In this document: piece after piece, positions 43,711-52,757 of the stretch
How the letters are laid out: each line of letters starts with the position of its first letter
Position numbering within the stretch: position 1 is the stretch's first letter
DNA from: Chloroflexota bacterium
Lineage (GTDB): Bacteria > Chloroflexota > Ktedonobacteria > Ktedonobacterales > JADMIN01
Direction of reading: 5' to 3'
DNA length: 64,000 nucleotides
Assembly (NCBI GenBank): GCA_021323855.1
Contig: JAJPKE010000045.1
Location: 434,001 to 498,000 of the forward strand
The notes under the pieces: generated by a model
Database searches by the model: none
What the model saw: the letters and a program-made list of their open reading frames with translations, nothing else
What the model was told of the DNA's origin: nothing
Program-made: the position numbers and the translations under genes

Positions 43711-45324
43711 ATGCGGCTGGACTATAAGTGGCAGGCGGCATTGATTACTGCCGTCGGACTCTTTATGGCGGTGTTGGACAACACCATTGTCAACGTAGCG
43801 CTTCCCCAGATGGCAGACGCTTTCAAAACCGACCGTAACACGATTCAGTGGGTCGTGACGGCCTATTTTCTGGCGCAGGCTGCCATCATTCCGGTGACGG
43901 GCTATCTCAGCGACCTGATTGGCACGAAGCGTGTCTTCATCGGCGCGTTGCTGTTTTTCACGCTTGGCTCGTTCCTCTGCGTCTTTGCGCCAAATAAAGA
44001 ACTGCTCTTCACCTTCCGTGTCTTGCAGGGCATTGGTGGCGGCGCGCTCTTCCCAACGGCGTTTGCGATCATCTTCCGCGTCTTTCCGCCAATGGAACGC
44101 GGCGCGGCAAGCGCGGTTCTCGGCGTGCCGGTGCTGCTTGCGCCGGCCTTCGGCCCCACCATCGGTGGCTATCTCACTACCACGTTTACCTGGAGCGCCA
44201 TCTTCCTGGTGAATGTGCCGATTGGCATTATCACCGTGCTGCTGGCGTGGCGCATATTGCATGCGCGCGAGGCGGAAGACGACGCAACCGTCACAGCAGG
44301 CGCCGCTTCGCGCCCACAACCCCAGCGCGGGCGCTTCGATGTGGTTGGGCTGATCCTCTCGATGGCTGGCTTTACCGCGCTGGTCTATGGCATCACTCAG
44401 GCAGCGAGCAAGAGCTGGAACGACCCTAGCGTTCTGCCGTTCCTGATCGGCGGTGGCGTGTTGCTGGTAGCCTTCGTCATCAATGAACTGCTGGTCAAAG
44501 ACCCGGTGATGGATGTGCGGCTCTTCCTGAACTACACCTTTACCGCCTCCAACATTCTGATATGGGCGATTTCGGCGTTCCTCTTCGGCAGCCTGATTCT
44601 GCTACCGTTCTTCTTCGAGGGCGTGCAGAATCTCACGGCGCTCTCCACCGGCGAAATCTTCATCACCCAGGGCCTCGCGGCTGCCCTCGCAACGATATTC
44701 TCCGGGCGCTTCTATAATCGCATCGGTCCACGCTGGCTGGCGGCCATTGGCTTCGCGCTGGTGACGCTTGGCACCATTGGGCTGACGAAGTTTACGGTGA
44801 GTACGACCGGCGCAGACCTGCAATGGTGGCTGATCCTGCGCGGCCTGGGTCTGGGCTTCGCCAATATCCCGCTTCAGACGTTGGTATTGTCCGTCGTCAG
44901 TAACCGCGCAATGGCCCGCGCTTCGTCGCTGGTGAATGTCACCCGCCAGGTGGCTGGCGCTATTGGCATCACGATTCTCAACACCTATCTGACGCAGCAG
45001 ACGACAAACCATGTGGCCGCTGTCACGAAATCCTTCTTTGCGGGACCGGTAGCTTCGGCTACGGCCAAGTGCGTCGCGCAACTCGGTCACAGCCCCGCAG
45101 TGCAGGCCTGCGTTGGCGCCGCAGCGAAGGTGTACATTGGACAGAACGCCTTTGTGATGGGCCTGAACGATGCCTTCGTGCTGGCAGCCATCGCCACGGG
45201 CATCTGCACAGTGCTGGCGCTCTTCGTCGGACGCGACCCCAATCTGGTCGCGGCAAAGCGTGCGGCGGCGCGCGGCGAAGCGGTGGAGGGACGCGAGGCG
45301 CGCCCAGCTATCGTTGGCGAATAG
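43711..45324 (+). CDS. DHA2-family (EmrB/QacA-like) MFS drug efflux transporter
   Basis: The 537-residue protein has 14 predicted membrane helices. It shows the DHA2 motifs LDNTIVNVALPQM (motif D1), GYLSDLIGTKRVF (motif A), RVLQGIGGGALFP (motif B) and VLGVPVLLAPAFGPTIGG (motif C). The family exports hydrophobic drugs, dyes or lipids by proton antiport. The central loop between halves (HAREAEDDATVTAGAASR) and the charged C-terminus face the cytoplasm. It follows a TetR gene with its own operator and ends in a strong terminator. No EmrA-like adaptor is present. Confidence 0.92.
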   Translation: MRLDYKWQAALITAVGLFMAVLDNTIVNVALPQMADAFKTDRNTIQWVVTAYFLAQAAIIPVTGYLSDLIGTKRVFIGALLFFTLGSFLCVFAPNKELLFTFRVLQGIGGGALFPTAFAIIFRVFPPMERGAASAVLGVPVLLAPAFGPTIGGYLTTTFTWSAIFLVNVPIGIITVLLAWRILHAREAEDDATVTAGAASRPQPQRGRFDVVGLILSMAGFTALVYGITQAASKSWNDPSVLPFLIGGGVLLVAFVINELLVKDPVMDVRLFLNYTFTASNILIWAISAFLFGSLILLPFFFEGVQNLTALSTGEIFITQGLAAALATIFSGRFYNRIGPRWLAAIGFALVTLGTIGLTKFTVSTTGADLQWWLILRGLGLGFANIPLQTLVLSVVSNRAMARASSLVNVTRQVAGAIGITILNTYLTQQTTNHVAAVTKSFFAGPVASATAKCVAQLGHSPAVQACVGAAAKVYIGQNAFVMGLNDAFVLAAIATGICTVLALFVGRDPNLVAAKRAAARGEAVEGREARPAIVGE

Positions 45325-45370
45325 GCGAATGACCTGAGCGATCTGACTCGCTCTCTCACTCCGTTTCTCC

Positions 45371-45430
45371 TGTGTCGCTCCGGTACTATCGGTATGGAAT
45401 CCCACCGATAGCGCCGTAGCGACACATTTT
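45371..45430 (+). terminator. Intrinsic terminator behind the MFS gene
   Basis: Arms of 23 bases (45371-45393 and 45404-45426) pair with three mismatches around a 10-base loop. A TTTT run follows at 45427-45430. Confidence 0.85.
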
Positions 45431-45541
45431 CATATTTTCCAATAGCCTATTGTATAAATTACTGACACATGGTACACTGTGGCTGAGAGGTTGTCGGTAT
45501 GGACTGAGTAGCCACTATCAGGGAAAGGGGCGGATATCGTT

Positions 45542-46279
45542 ATGCACGAACGCGAACAGATGGCGAGAATGGCAACCGCACCGGATGCTTCATCGCCATC
45601 CTCACCACCAGCGCAGCAGATGGTCGAGCGCGACCGGGCCATTGCCTTCGGCCAGATGTTGCGCATCCTGCTCGAACGGCAGGAGTATTATGTTCCTCTC
45701 ACCGGCGCCTATTTGTTGACAGAATTGTCTGAACGCACGCGCGCGGTGGATGGTTGCGGCATCCAGGCCAACAGTTTACGCGCCTATCTGCGCGGCGAAA
45801 CCTTACCATCTGACACGAAGGTGCGCCTCATCGCGGACGCGCTACACCTGCCGCGTGGTGTCCTGCTCTTTGCCGCAGGCTATCTGACGCTCGAAGACTT
45901 GCCGGATTATCCCGGCCACTATACGACCCTCGAAGCCGTCGAAGCTGATATCGCAGAGATTACGCAGTTGCCGCTCTCCGGCGAAGCCAAAGCGCGTATC
46001 CTCTACAGCCTGCGAAACACAGCGCGCATCCTGCGCTTGCTGGCGGCGGAGCGCGCGCAAACCGGCTGGCAGGTCGCGCGCGACGAGCGCGAACTCGTGA
46101 TCGAGCATCTGCTCGACCTATGGGAGAGCCAGGCGCCTCCACCGCCGGAACCTGCCGCGCCGGAGAAGAATGCCGTACTGGCCCCCGTGGAGGCGGAAAC
46201 GCCGCGCCTCGCCGCAACGCCACCAATTAGCTCAGCCACCATATCAACCGCACCGCCTGCGCCAGCGACACATCATTGA
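45542..46279 (+). CDS. HTH protein with C-terminal Pro/Ala-rich tail (module A)
   Basis: The 245-residue product has an XRE-like helix-turn-helix core in ANSLRAYLRGETLPSDTKVR and LIADALHLPRGVLLFAAGYL. A helical region follows (ITQLPLSGEAKARILYSLRN, then LRLLAAERAQTGWQVARDER). A disordered Pro/Ala-rich tail ends the chain. The region YLRGExLPSxxxxRxIAxALxxxxxxxLxxAGYL also occurs in the protein at 52758-53327, so they are paralogs. AAAGGGG lies about 11 bases before the ATG. A weak promoter-like pair, TTGTAT (45450) and TACACT (45473), lies upstream. The next gene is 35 bases downstream. Confidence 0.7.
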   Translation: MHEREQMARMATAPDASSPSSPPAQQMVERDRAIAFGQMLRILLERQEYYVPLTGAYLLTELSERTRAVDGCGIQANSLRAYLRGETLPSDTKVRLIADALHLPRGVLLFAAGYLTLEDLPDYPGHYTTLEAVEADIAEITQLPLSGEAKARILYSLRNTARILRLLAAERAQTGWQVARDERELVIEHLLDLWESQAPPPPEPAAPEKNAVLAPVEAETPRLAATPPISSATISTAPPAPATHH

Positions 46280-46314
46280 GAGATTGAGTGTGCTTTGAAA
46301 TCGAGGATTCCTTT

Positions 46315-47433
46315 ATGAGAGAACACACCGATGATTTCGAGGAAGGAACCTCATGGACACCGACATCCAACGTTTATCGCCCGCCGAGCATCCTGAACGC
46401 GCGACCATTTGATATTCACCCGATCAATTCTGAGGCTCGCTCCAGCGCGCAGGTCCAGCCGCCTGCTGCAACGTCCGCTTTATCCAACTCACCTGGTTCA
46501 CCTGGTTCACCTGGTTCACCTGGCTCATCGAAGGAACCTGGAAGGGTTGGACCGATGAGCATGCCAACGCATCAGCTCAAACATGCGCTCTATCAATCGG
46601 TGAGCAGCCGCCCAATTGCCGAGCAATGGGGCAACTTGGGCAGTGATGAGCCGGACCCAACTGGCGCCGCCGCCGACCGCCCGACCAATATTTATTTCTT
46701 GCTGCACTATCGCTATCAGGTATCACTTAGCGCTGTGCCAATGGCCGACCATGAATTGGGGTTGCTGCTGCCGCGCTCCGGACATGTCTGGCTCAATGCG
46801 CGGCTCTTCAGCGATGTGCCGCGTGGCCGCGAACTGGCGACCCGTGATGTCTGGTGGCGTGCGATTGATATCTCGCCAGCAGTGCGCTTTTTGCTGGGCT
46901 GGTGTGTGAGTCTGTATCGCACGGCGCACCTTCAGGGGGTTGCCCATGAGCGGCTCCCCGGCTGGTCGCGCCGGTTCTATTTCAGCCCGCAGATGCAAGA
47001 CACCTCAAAGGAGCGCGTGCAACTCTGGTCGGATATCGTCTGCAATCTAACGGAGTTGTTTGCGCCGGAGAGCCGCATCTGGCGACAGTTGCAGGCCATC
47101 GCGCCCATCCGCGCGGGTGATCGTCACTGGCGGCTCCAGCTTGCGCGCGCTCATCAGAATCTCGAAGATATGCTGCGCATTCTGGAAAGCCAGAACAATT
47201 GCCCGGCGACGCTCATTCAGCGTACTCTGGATGGCAATCAGCCTATCACGTCGCTCGACGATTATGTGGATTTCACTGAATCCATCTTGCACGATATCCC
47301 TCTCTTACAGATGCAGCGCCTGATGGCCATTCGCGCCGTGGCGGGACAACCGCGCCCACAGGCGTCTCCCGCGTGGGGCGCTGGCATGCCGGACCCGCGC
47401 CGGCGTGCGGCCTTCTGGCAACTGCATCTATAA
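46315..47433 (+). CDS. Low-complexity/NNCP-motif protein (module A)
   Basis: The 372-residue protein has a disordered N-terminal third with an SPG repeat. A conserved region follows: PTNIYFLLHYRYQVSLSAVP, VWWRAIDISPAVRFLLGWCV, LFAPESRIWRQLQAIAP and ESQNNCPATLIQRTLDG. Each block has a counterpart in the protein at 50844-52676, so the two are paralogs. I do not recognise the family and see no signal peptide or membrane helix. The ATG at 46315 has GAGGA seven bases upstream; a GTG at 46288 has no ribosome site. It follows the HTH gene on the same strand and is probably co-transcribed. Confidence 0.65.
   Translation: MREHTDDFEEGTSWTPTSNVYRPPSILNARPFDIHPINSEARSSAQVQPPAATSALSNSPGSPGSPGSPGSSKEPGRVGPMSMPTHQLKHALYQSVSSRPIAEQWGNLGSDEPDPTGAAADRPTNIYFLLHYRYQVSLSAVPMADHELGLLLPRSGHVWLNARLFSDVPRGRELATRDVWWRAIDISPAVRFLLGWCVSLYRTAHLQGVAHERLPGWSRRFYFSPQMQDTSKERVQLWSDIVCNLTELFAPESRIWRQLQAIAPIRAGDRHWRLQLARAHQNLEDMLRILESQNNCPATLIQRTLDGNQPITSLDDYVDFTESILHDIPLLQMQRLMAIRAVAGQPRPQASPAWGAGMPDPRRRAAFWQLHL
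46488..46523. repeat. Four tandem copies of a 9-bp unit
   Basis: (C/T)TCACCTGG is repeated four times inside the module A gene and encodes SPG repeats. The unit keeps the reading frame when copies are gained or lost. Confidence 0.9.
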
Positions 47434-47464
47434 CTGGTATAACTATTACATCTGTGCAGCCAGC

Positions 47465-48982
47465 TTACGGCTTCGGCTGGAAGCGGAACAGGCCAAGAAA
47501 GAAGAACAGCGCGCTCAGAACGACCGTGCCAGCAGTCAGGAACGGCAACGGCAGCGATGTATCATGGTGAATCAGCGCGGAGATGGCCCAGGCGACGATA
47601 TCGCTGAACAGCAACCCGATGAGGACGAGGACCCAGCGCAAAAGAATCTTTGCGTTGGAGAATGGTCCCCGGTTGATCTTTGGCGCCGTCAATTCCTGGT
47701 CCACCAGGTCCAGATCATGTTGCAGCGACCGCAGCGATTTGTTAGCTTTGCTGGATTTGCCGGGCTTGCCGCCGGAGACCAGCCCATCAATCAGAAGCTG
47801 CACCTGCCGTTCCAGGCTGGCGATGCGGTCGTCGCTGCCGTTTACCCCGCTGACACTACCCATACCGCTGCCTACGCTGCCGTCGCCGAAGAATGAGCCG
47901 GTTCGCGAGACGGCAGGCTGTGGGTTGCGGCTGCTGGAACGTGCAAGCGTCTGCGTATTGCTGCCTCCGCTGCTATCAGTACTGCCAGTACTGCCAGGAT
48001 AGACCATCGGTGGTTGCGCCCGCGCCGGAGTGTTCGCGCCAGTACGTATGCTGGCATTAGCGCCGCCATTGACGACGGAAGCAGGAGTGGCGCTGCGGAC
48101 CGCTGGCACCGGCGCCAGCACAGGCGTGGGCGCTGTAGACTGCTCGTTGGATTGTGCGCGGCGTTGCCAGGCGAGCGCAATCGCGCCGCTCCACAGGTCC
48201 AGGATATCGCTGGAATGTTCCTGCCAGCCCAAAATGCTTTTGCGAAAATGCTGAACGGTGCCGCCACCTTCTTGCGGGTTGGTAATGTCAATCACCGGCT
48301 CGTAGTGTTCGCTCTCCAGTGGCCAATCGTCAGCCGCCCAGGGATGCGTGAGGATATACCAGCGAAACCCCAATACCACCGGCTTGCCATTGGGCGCGGT
48401 AAGGCGTGTGCCGTCGTCTTTCCATCCACTCGGAACTCCCACAGGTTCACCACCTCCTCCTAAATAGGCCCACAACTCTTCCCAGGGGAACGTGCCGGGG
48501 CAGAACGAGCGATTCACCGGGTCAATGCTATAGTGGCCGGTGATGCCGCCGTTGGCGTCGGCGGCGCGCCTGGGGATGTCGTACTTTTCACAAAGATAAT
48601 CAATCAGGCGGAAGCTGGCTTCCTGTTGCGCCTGTGTCAGCTCTTCCTGATTGCCGGGGTCCGATTTGACATGTTCGATGCTAAACGTCAGGAAGTTGGG
48701 GTTGAGTTGCGGCGACCACCAGGGATCGTGCCCCTGCGTGACCACACCGTTGCCCCAGGCGCTATTCGCCTCGTTGACGCATTGCACCACCGCGCCGTCA
48801 CGTCCGACGACGTAATGCGTGCTGGTTGGCGGGTTGTCCGTCTGGAACCAGTACGCGATTTCCTGTGCGCTGTCGCCGCCAGCCGTGCCGTGGATGATGA
48901 TCCAGCGCGGCTGATGTCCCGCACGTCCCGTCCAGAAGTGAGGTGAGGGAATCCACTGTGCGGGTCCGTAATCGCTGCCCAT
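47465..48982 (-). CDS. N-acetylmuramoyl-L-alanine amidase with C-terminal membrane hairpin
   Basis: Residues 1-165 form an Amidase_2/PGRP-like domain that cleaves the bond between muramic acid and the stem peptide. WIIIHGTAGG gives zinc ligand His31, THYVVGRDGAVVQ the core strand, GHYSIDPVNRSFCPG ligands His150 and Cys161, as in T7 lysozyme and PGRPs. A Gly/Ser/Thr-rich linker and a coiled coil follow. Two membrane helices end the chain (about residues 445-505). No signal peptide is visible, so how the enzyme reaches peptidoglycan is unclear. The ATG at 48982 follows a GGAAAG-type site; 49012 is possible. It lies between the two paralogous modules. Confidence 0.85.
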   Translation of the reverse strand: MGSDYGPAQWIPSPHFWTGRAGHQPRWIIIHGTAGGDSAQEIAYWFQTDNPPTSTHYVVGRDGAVVQCVNEANSAWGNGVVTQGHDPWWSPQLNPNFLTFSIEHVKSDPGNQEELTQAQQEASFRLIDYLCEKYDIPRRAADANGGITGHYSIDPVNRSFCPGTFPWEELWAYLGGGGEPVGVPSGWKDDGTRLTAPNGKPVVLGFRWYILTHPWAADDWPLESEHYEPVIDITNPQEGGGTVQHFRKSILGWQEHSSDILDLWSGAIALAWQRRAQSNEQSTAPTPVLAPVPAVRSATPASVVNGGANASIRTGANTPARAQPPMVYPGSTGSTDSSGGSNTQTLARSSSRNPQPAVSRTGSFFGDGSVGSGMGSVSGVNGSDDRIASLERQVQLLIDGLVSGGKPGKSSKANKSLRSLQHDLDLVDQELTAPKINRGPFSNAKILLRWVLVLIGLLFSDIVAWAISALIHHDTSLPLPFLTAGTVVLSALFFFLGLFRFQPKP

Positions 48983-49121
48983 AGTCTTTCTTTCCATCCT
49001 CCAACGTGCCATGCTACGGCATCCTGCGCCTGCTCTTGCTCTCTTGCGTTGCCAACGATGTCACATTCGCGCGCACTGATTCTGTATAGCAATACAATTG
49101 CCAAACTTATAATATGAAATG

Positions 49122-50189
49122 CTATATCGTAATATGTTGCTGGGCGAGGTGGGGGAGAGCCGCCGTGCCGCCTGTCACGAGCGCGTATACCGTCTGTAAC
49201 AGTTCCTCGATGTCGAACGGCTTGGCGATGAAGATAGCGCCCAGCGCCGCCAGGTCTGCGCTCTTGGCGCTGAAGTGATAAGGAGAGATACCACTCACCG
49301 CCAGCACGAGGCGAGGAACCCAGGATATGCGGCGACGAAGCTGGAACAACAGGCTTCTTTCCGGATTTCTTTGCAGGTCATCGCCCAGGCTCAGGTCCAT
49401 CAGCAAGATATCGTAGGGGTGGCCGGTTCTCGCGTCCCGCAGTTTGCTGAGGCACTCGCTCGCTGTCGTTGCTACGTCAATCTCATAGGTGACACGCCGG
49501 TCTTCTTCGGCAAAGAGTTCTTTGTAGAGAACGACCGTTTCACGATCATCCTCAGCAATCAGCATGCGATACACTGCGCCTGCGCCTGTAGCTGTGGCTG
49601 TGGTTGTTGGTGGTTTATACGCCCTCCTACGCTGCCCTTGCGCATGCGCGGGCCTCTTCTGCGCAAGGGTATCTGTGAAAGCTGTCGTGAGAGCTGTCGT
49701 GATAGTATCGTCAGCGGCTGGCCTTGCGCCTGTGCTGGTACCTGTGCTGACCGTTGTAGTCGAAGGCGCCATGCTGAGGAGGTCGAGCGCCAGCTCGATG
49801 CGCGCCAAACCTTCGGAGGTTGCAAGGGTTGGCAGGTATTTGCCCGCACGCCGCGCCTGCTCCTGGCGGGCAGCGCGAAAGAGGCGTGAAACTGTAGATT
49901 GGCTTACGCCGATCATCCGCGCCAGTTGTGCCTGTGAACAACCCAGCGCGCGGCGCCGGGCATCGAGCAGTGCAATCGCAGAGATCGGCTGCGTAACTGG
50001 TGGGGGTCCTGGCGGCTGTGAGGTACGCGGTGAAGCCACCGCCTGCGTAGTCGCTGTGTCACTCTGCCCGCTCTGCCCGCTCTGTTGCGCGCGTTCCCGG
50101 TCGCCGGAGCGAACGCCGCCAGACCCCTGAGCGCCCGAACTGGCATGGACAATTTTTGCCGCAGCGCGCCTTCCCTTGCTCTCCGCCAT
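49122..50189 (-). CDS. HTH-receiver hybrid (N-terminal DNA-binding, C-terminal receiver)
   Basis: The 355-residue protein has an XRE-like HTH near residues 65-105 (ALGCSQAQLARMIGVSQSTV, then SRLFRAARQ). A low-complexity linker follows. A C-terminal receiver domain covers about residues 215-345: YRMLIAEDDRETVVLYKELF, DILLMDLSLGDD (phospho-acceptor Asp), VLAVSGISPYHF and IFIAKPFDIEELL. The order is the reverse of most response regulators. The ATG at 50189 is preferred, with AAGG seven bases upstream; 50243 is possible. It lies beside the amidase gene on the same strand. A kinase partner is not adjacent. Confidence 0.8.
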   Translation of the reverse strand: MAESKGRRAAAKIVHASSGAQGSGGVRSGDRERAQQSGQSGQSDTATTQAVASPRTSQPPGPPPVTQPISAIALLDARRRALGCSQAQLARMIGVSQSTVSRLFRAARQEQARRAGKYLPTLATSEGLARIELALDLLSMAPSTTTVSTGTSTGARPAADDTITTALTTAFTDTLAQKRPAHAQGQRRRAYKPPTTTATATGAGAVYRMLIAEDDRETVVLYKELFAEEDRRVTYEIDVATTASECLSKLRDARTGHPYDILLMDLSLGDDLQRNPERSLLFQLRRRISWVPRLVLAVSGISPYHFSAKSADLAALGAIFIAKPFDIEELLQTVYALVTGGTAALPHLAQQHITI

Positions 50190-50843
50190 AGACACACCTT
50201 TTCTACACCACCACCCGACCGGCATATGCTTCAACGTACTCATGCGCTCATGCGCTCATACGCATATGCTGCCAGTTGTCTTCCACCCTCATCACCGGCG
50301 CCCACCCTCATCTAGATGTCGTTATGCGTTGCGCTGTTTGCTGCTCTGTTTGCCGTGCTGCTTGGCGCCAGGCGGCACAACAGCGCCATTCCTGGCTCTC
50401 GCGCGTCCACAGATGCGTATGGCATCAGGCAGAACGCACGGAGAACGCAATACGCGACGCAATACGCAACGTAACGAGGAGAGGGACAGGAATATATCAT
50501 AGTACAGTAAATAATACTATGATATATTTGCTGGCATGTCAATACGTAAACACCCCAAACAGTCCTATTGATCGGGCTGCTTACTCACGTGAGAGCAAGT
50601 ACTGTGCTAGAATAGTCTCTATCTCAATGAGTAGATTGGCTTTTTTTAAATTTTGTGCAGGTTGGGCAGGAAGCCACGCGGTACAGCAATGGATGCTTCG
50701 TCGCGGTAGGGATGTGCCGCTTCGCTCACGCCGGCTGTAAACTGCAACGGGCGCGGGTGAGGAATCAGCGGCGCAGTGTTCCGATCTCTGTGCATGCTGG
50801 CCCGCGCCGCAGGTTCAGAGATATTCCCGGAGGAGATGGGTAG
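50190..50843. other. Long intergenic region with a 14-bp inverted repeat
   Basis: About 650 bases between the divergent HTH-receiver gene and module B protein. A perfect 14-bp inverted repeat (AATATATCATAGTA at 50491-50504 and its complement at 50515-50528) has a 10-base spacer. The surrounding DNA is much more AT-rich than the genes. A 10-bp palindrome CTCACGTGAG lies at 50584-50593. No coding sequence is convincing. Confidence 0.6.
50491..50528. promoter_or_regulatory. Perfect 14-bp inverted repeat, candidate operator
   Basis: The arms are AATATATCATAGTA (50491-50504) and TACTATGATATATT (50515-50528), separated by 10 bases. It lies roughly midway in the divergent region, so a regulator bound here could act on both sides. 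It lacks a T-run and is not a terminator. Confidence 0.55.
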
Positions 50844-52676
50844 TTGACCGACGATTATTTACATTCTGATGATCCTGAAGATGGGGAAGGCGGAGAACAG
50901 TCACCGTTCTCTGGGCAACTCGGCAGCCCCAGCACCACCTGGATGAATTTGCTCAGCGGCGCATCTGATGATGGCGCCCTGTCTCCCTATGATACAGGCG
51001 GCATAAGGCGGGTCCCCAGGAATCCTGGTGGATTGGCCACGTTACCACCGACACAGCCGCCAGAAAATACAGCGTCAACCGCCGGGGACAGCGCCGGCGC
51101 TTCTCCTAGTTCTCCTAGTTCTCCTAGTTCTCCTAGTTCTCCTAGTTCTCCTAGTTCTCATCGTATTGATAGTGACGACATCCAGTATCGCCCCACAATC
51201 CCGCTTCAACCGCCCACACCTCTTGCTGATGCGGCGCAGCCTGGGGAAGGCGGGGACCATCAGGGAGATTCGTCACCATCATCCTCTATCAGTTCGCTCT
51301 TTGATGAACGCTACGGTCAACATGGGGCGCCGGGATCACATGCTGGGGAATCATCGCCGCCTGCGCCGTTCGGTTGGCCAACGCCATCCGATGCTACACC
51401 CGCTACACCTGACATGCCCGAATCGTCCGAATCGCCCGATGCTCCTCATGCTCCTGATGCTCTCGATGCGCAAGATACTGTTCAGTTTCGTTCAGACGAT
51501 CCATCTGCCAAAGCGAGTACGCCCATGTATGCACGCAGGCCAAACGAAGAATATTTCAATCCAGACCTCCAGCAACGCCGCTCTGAGGATGAGCGTCTCA
51601 CCGGACGCTACTGGCCGGGGAATCGCATACCGTATCCTGGCAGCCCGCACGAGGCGATGTTCTTCGATGAACTCGCCATCGCCTTCGGCGAGGTTGACCC
51701 CGCGTTGCTGGCGCGGGAAGGCGCGCTCCGCTATGTCCGCTCCTCGCGCATGCCGGGAAAAGATGATCTCGCGCCGACCGATATCTACGCTATTTTCTAT
51801 TATGGCCTCGGCCTCTCACTCCGGCGCCTGGATTGCACCGGCCTGCCCTATGTGTTGGCCGTCTATAACCGTTCCTCACACGACTTCTTTCTCGATTGGA
51901 CGCTGCTCGTAGACCCACCATACGGGCAGGCGATGGTAGACCCGGTTTCCTGGCGGCGCACGATAGATGCTTCACCGATAGCGCGTCTGCTGCTGACCTG
52001 GTGCGCGGCGACGCATATCATCGAGAACTATAACGTCCCCCTGATGCTTGGGTTCAGTGCCTCGCTTGCGCCAGGCGCGGCGACGGCGAACCCTGCGCTT
52101 ACCGCGTCATTGGTGAATAGCGACACGCTCAATCGGTACCAGAAGACGGCGATTGCGTTCGCCAACTTGCTGGCGCCAGCAGACCGGCTCTGGCAGCAGA
52201 TAGCGGCGCTACGGCTGCGCATCCACATGGGCGACCCGGAGTGGCGGGCACACCTGCGCGCGGAGTACGGCTTTTCGGGGTATCCCGGCTATCCTGGTAA
52301 TCCTGGCAATTTTGGTGGTCAGGGCCACCCTGGCGGCTGGCAGCGCCCAGATATTCCAGGAGTACACCCTGGCGGGATGGGGCATCCCAGCGGCATGGAC
52401 CCGGTGGAGCAGTTGGTGGCAATTCTGGCGGAACGCAACAACTGCCCGCGCTTCTTGATCGAGCCGCAGCTCGACGGCACGACCGGCTCAGGCGTGATTG
52501 ATTGGGATAGCTGGTCGCTCAATCTGCTGCGCGAGCTGCCGGGGTTGAAGGCGCGCTATGTCGCCGCTGAGCGTTACTTCCATTCCAGCATGTCGCCGTT
52601 CGCTATGCCGTGGTCCGCGCCTGCGCTGGGCCGGCAGCCGGAGCCAGTGGAACTCCAGGTGCGGTTGTCCTTCTGA
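50844..52676 (+). CDS. Low-complexity/NNCP-motif protein (module B)
   Basis: The 610-residue protein is disordered for about 230 residues, with an SPS repeat and many Pro, Ser and Asp. The conserved region follows: PTDIYAIFYYGLGLSLRR, VSWRRTIDASPIARLLLTW, LLAPADRLWQQIAALRL and AERNNCPRFLIEPQLDG. A Gly/Pro-rich collagen-like stretch (GYPGYPGNPGNFGGQGHPGG) is inserted before the NNCP motif. It is a paralog of the protein at 46315-47433. The start is TTG at 50844 with GGAGGAG eight bases upstream. The function is unknown; no membrane helix or signal is visible. Confidence 0.65.
   Translation: MTDDYLHSDDPEDGEGGEQSPFSGQLGSPSTTWMNLLSGASDDGALSPYDTGGIRRVPRNPGGLATLPPTQPPENTASTAGDSAGASPSSPSSPSSPSSPSSPSSHRIDSDDIQYRPTIPLQPPTPLADAAQPGEGGDHQGDSSPSSSISSLFDERYGQHGAPGSHAGESSPPAPFGWPTPSDATPATPDMPESSESPDAPHAPDALDAQDTVQFRSDDPSAKASTPMYARRPNEEYFNPDLQQRRSEDERLTGRYWPGNRIPYPGSPHEAMFFDELAIAFGEVDPALLAREGALRYVRSSRMPGKDDLAPTDIYAIFYYGLGLSLRRLDCTGLPYVLAVYNRSSHDFFLDWTLLVDPPYGQAMVDPVSWRRTIDASPIARLLLTWCAATHIIENYNVPLMLGFSASLAPGAATANPALTASLVNSDTLNRYQKTAIAFANLLAPADRLWQQIAALRLRIHMGDPEWRAHLRAEYGFSGYPGYPGNPGNFGGQGHPGGWQRPDIPGVHPGGMGHPSGMDPVEQLVAILAERNNCPRFLIEPQLDGTTGSGVIDWDSWSLNLLRELPGLKARYVAAERYFHSSMSPFAMPWSAPALGRQPEPVELQVRLSF
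51101..51154. repeat. Six tandem copies of a 9-bp unit
   Basis: TTCTCCTAG is repeated six times inside the module B gene and encodes SPS repeats; copy changes keep the frame. Confidence 0.9.
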
Positions 52677-52690
52677 CCGAAGTGACGAGC

Positions 52691-52727
52691 AAAGCGGCGC
52701 AGCCATATTTCCAGGCCGCGCCGCTTT
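52691..52727. terminator. Terminator between convergent module B gene and HTH gene
   Basis: AAAGCGGCGC (52691-52700) pairs perfectly with GCGCCGCTTT (52718-52727), and the 17-base interior pairs further (GCC with GGC). T-rich sequence follows. It can serve genes on both strands. Confidence 0.8.
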
Positions 52728-52757
52728 TCAGTTTTCTGCATGGTGAAACGTAGCAGA

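Noticed and set aside
46488..46523. Short tandem repeats considered as a CRISPR array
   Set aside because: Units are 9 bp without spacers and lie inside a reading frame; the same holds for 51101-51154.
50584..50593. Ten-base palindrome CTCACGTGAG
   Set aside because: A single short palindrome without a partner or promoter is too little to call an operator.
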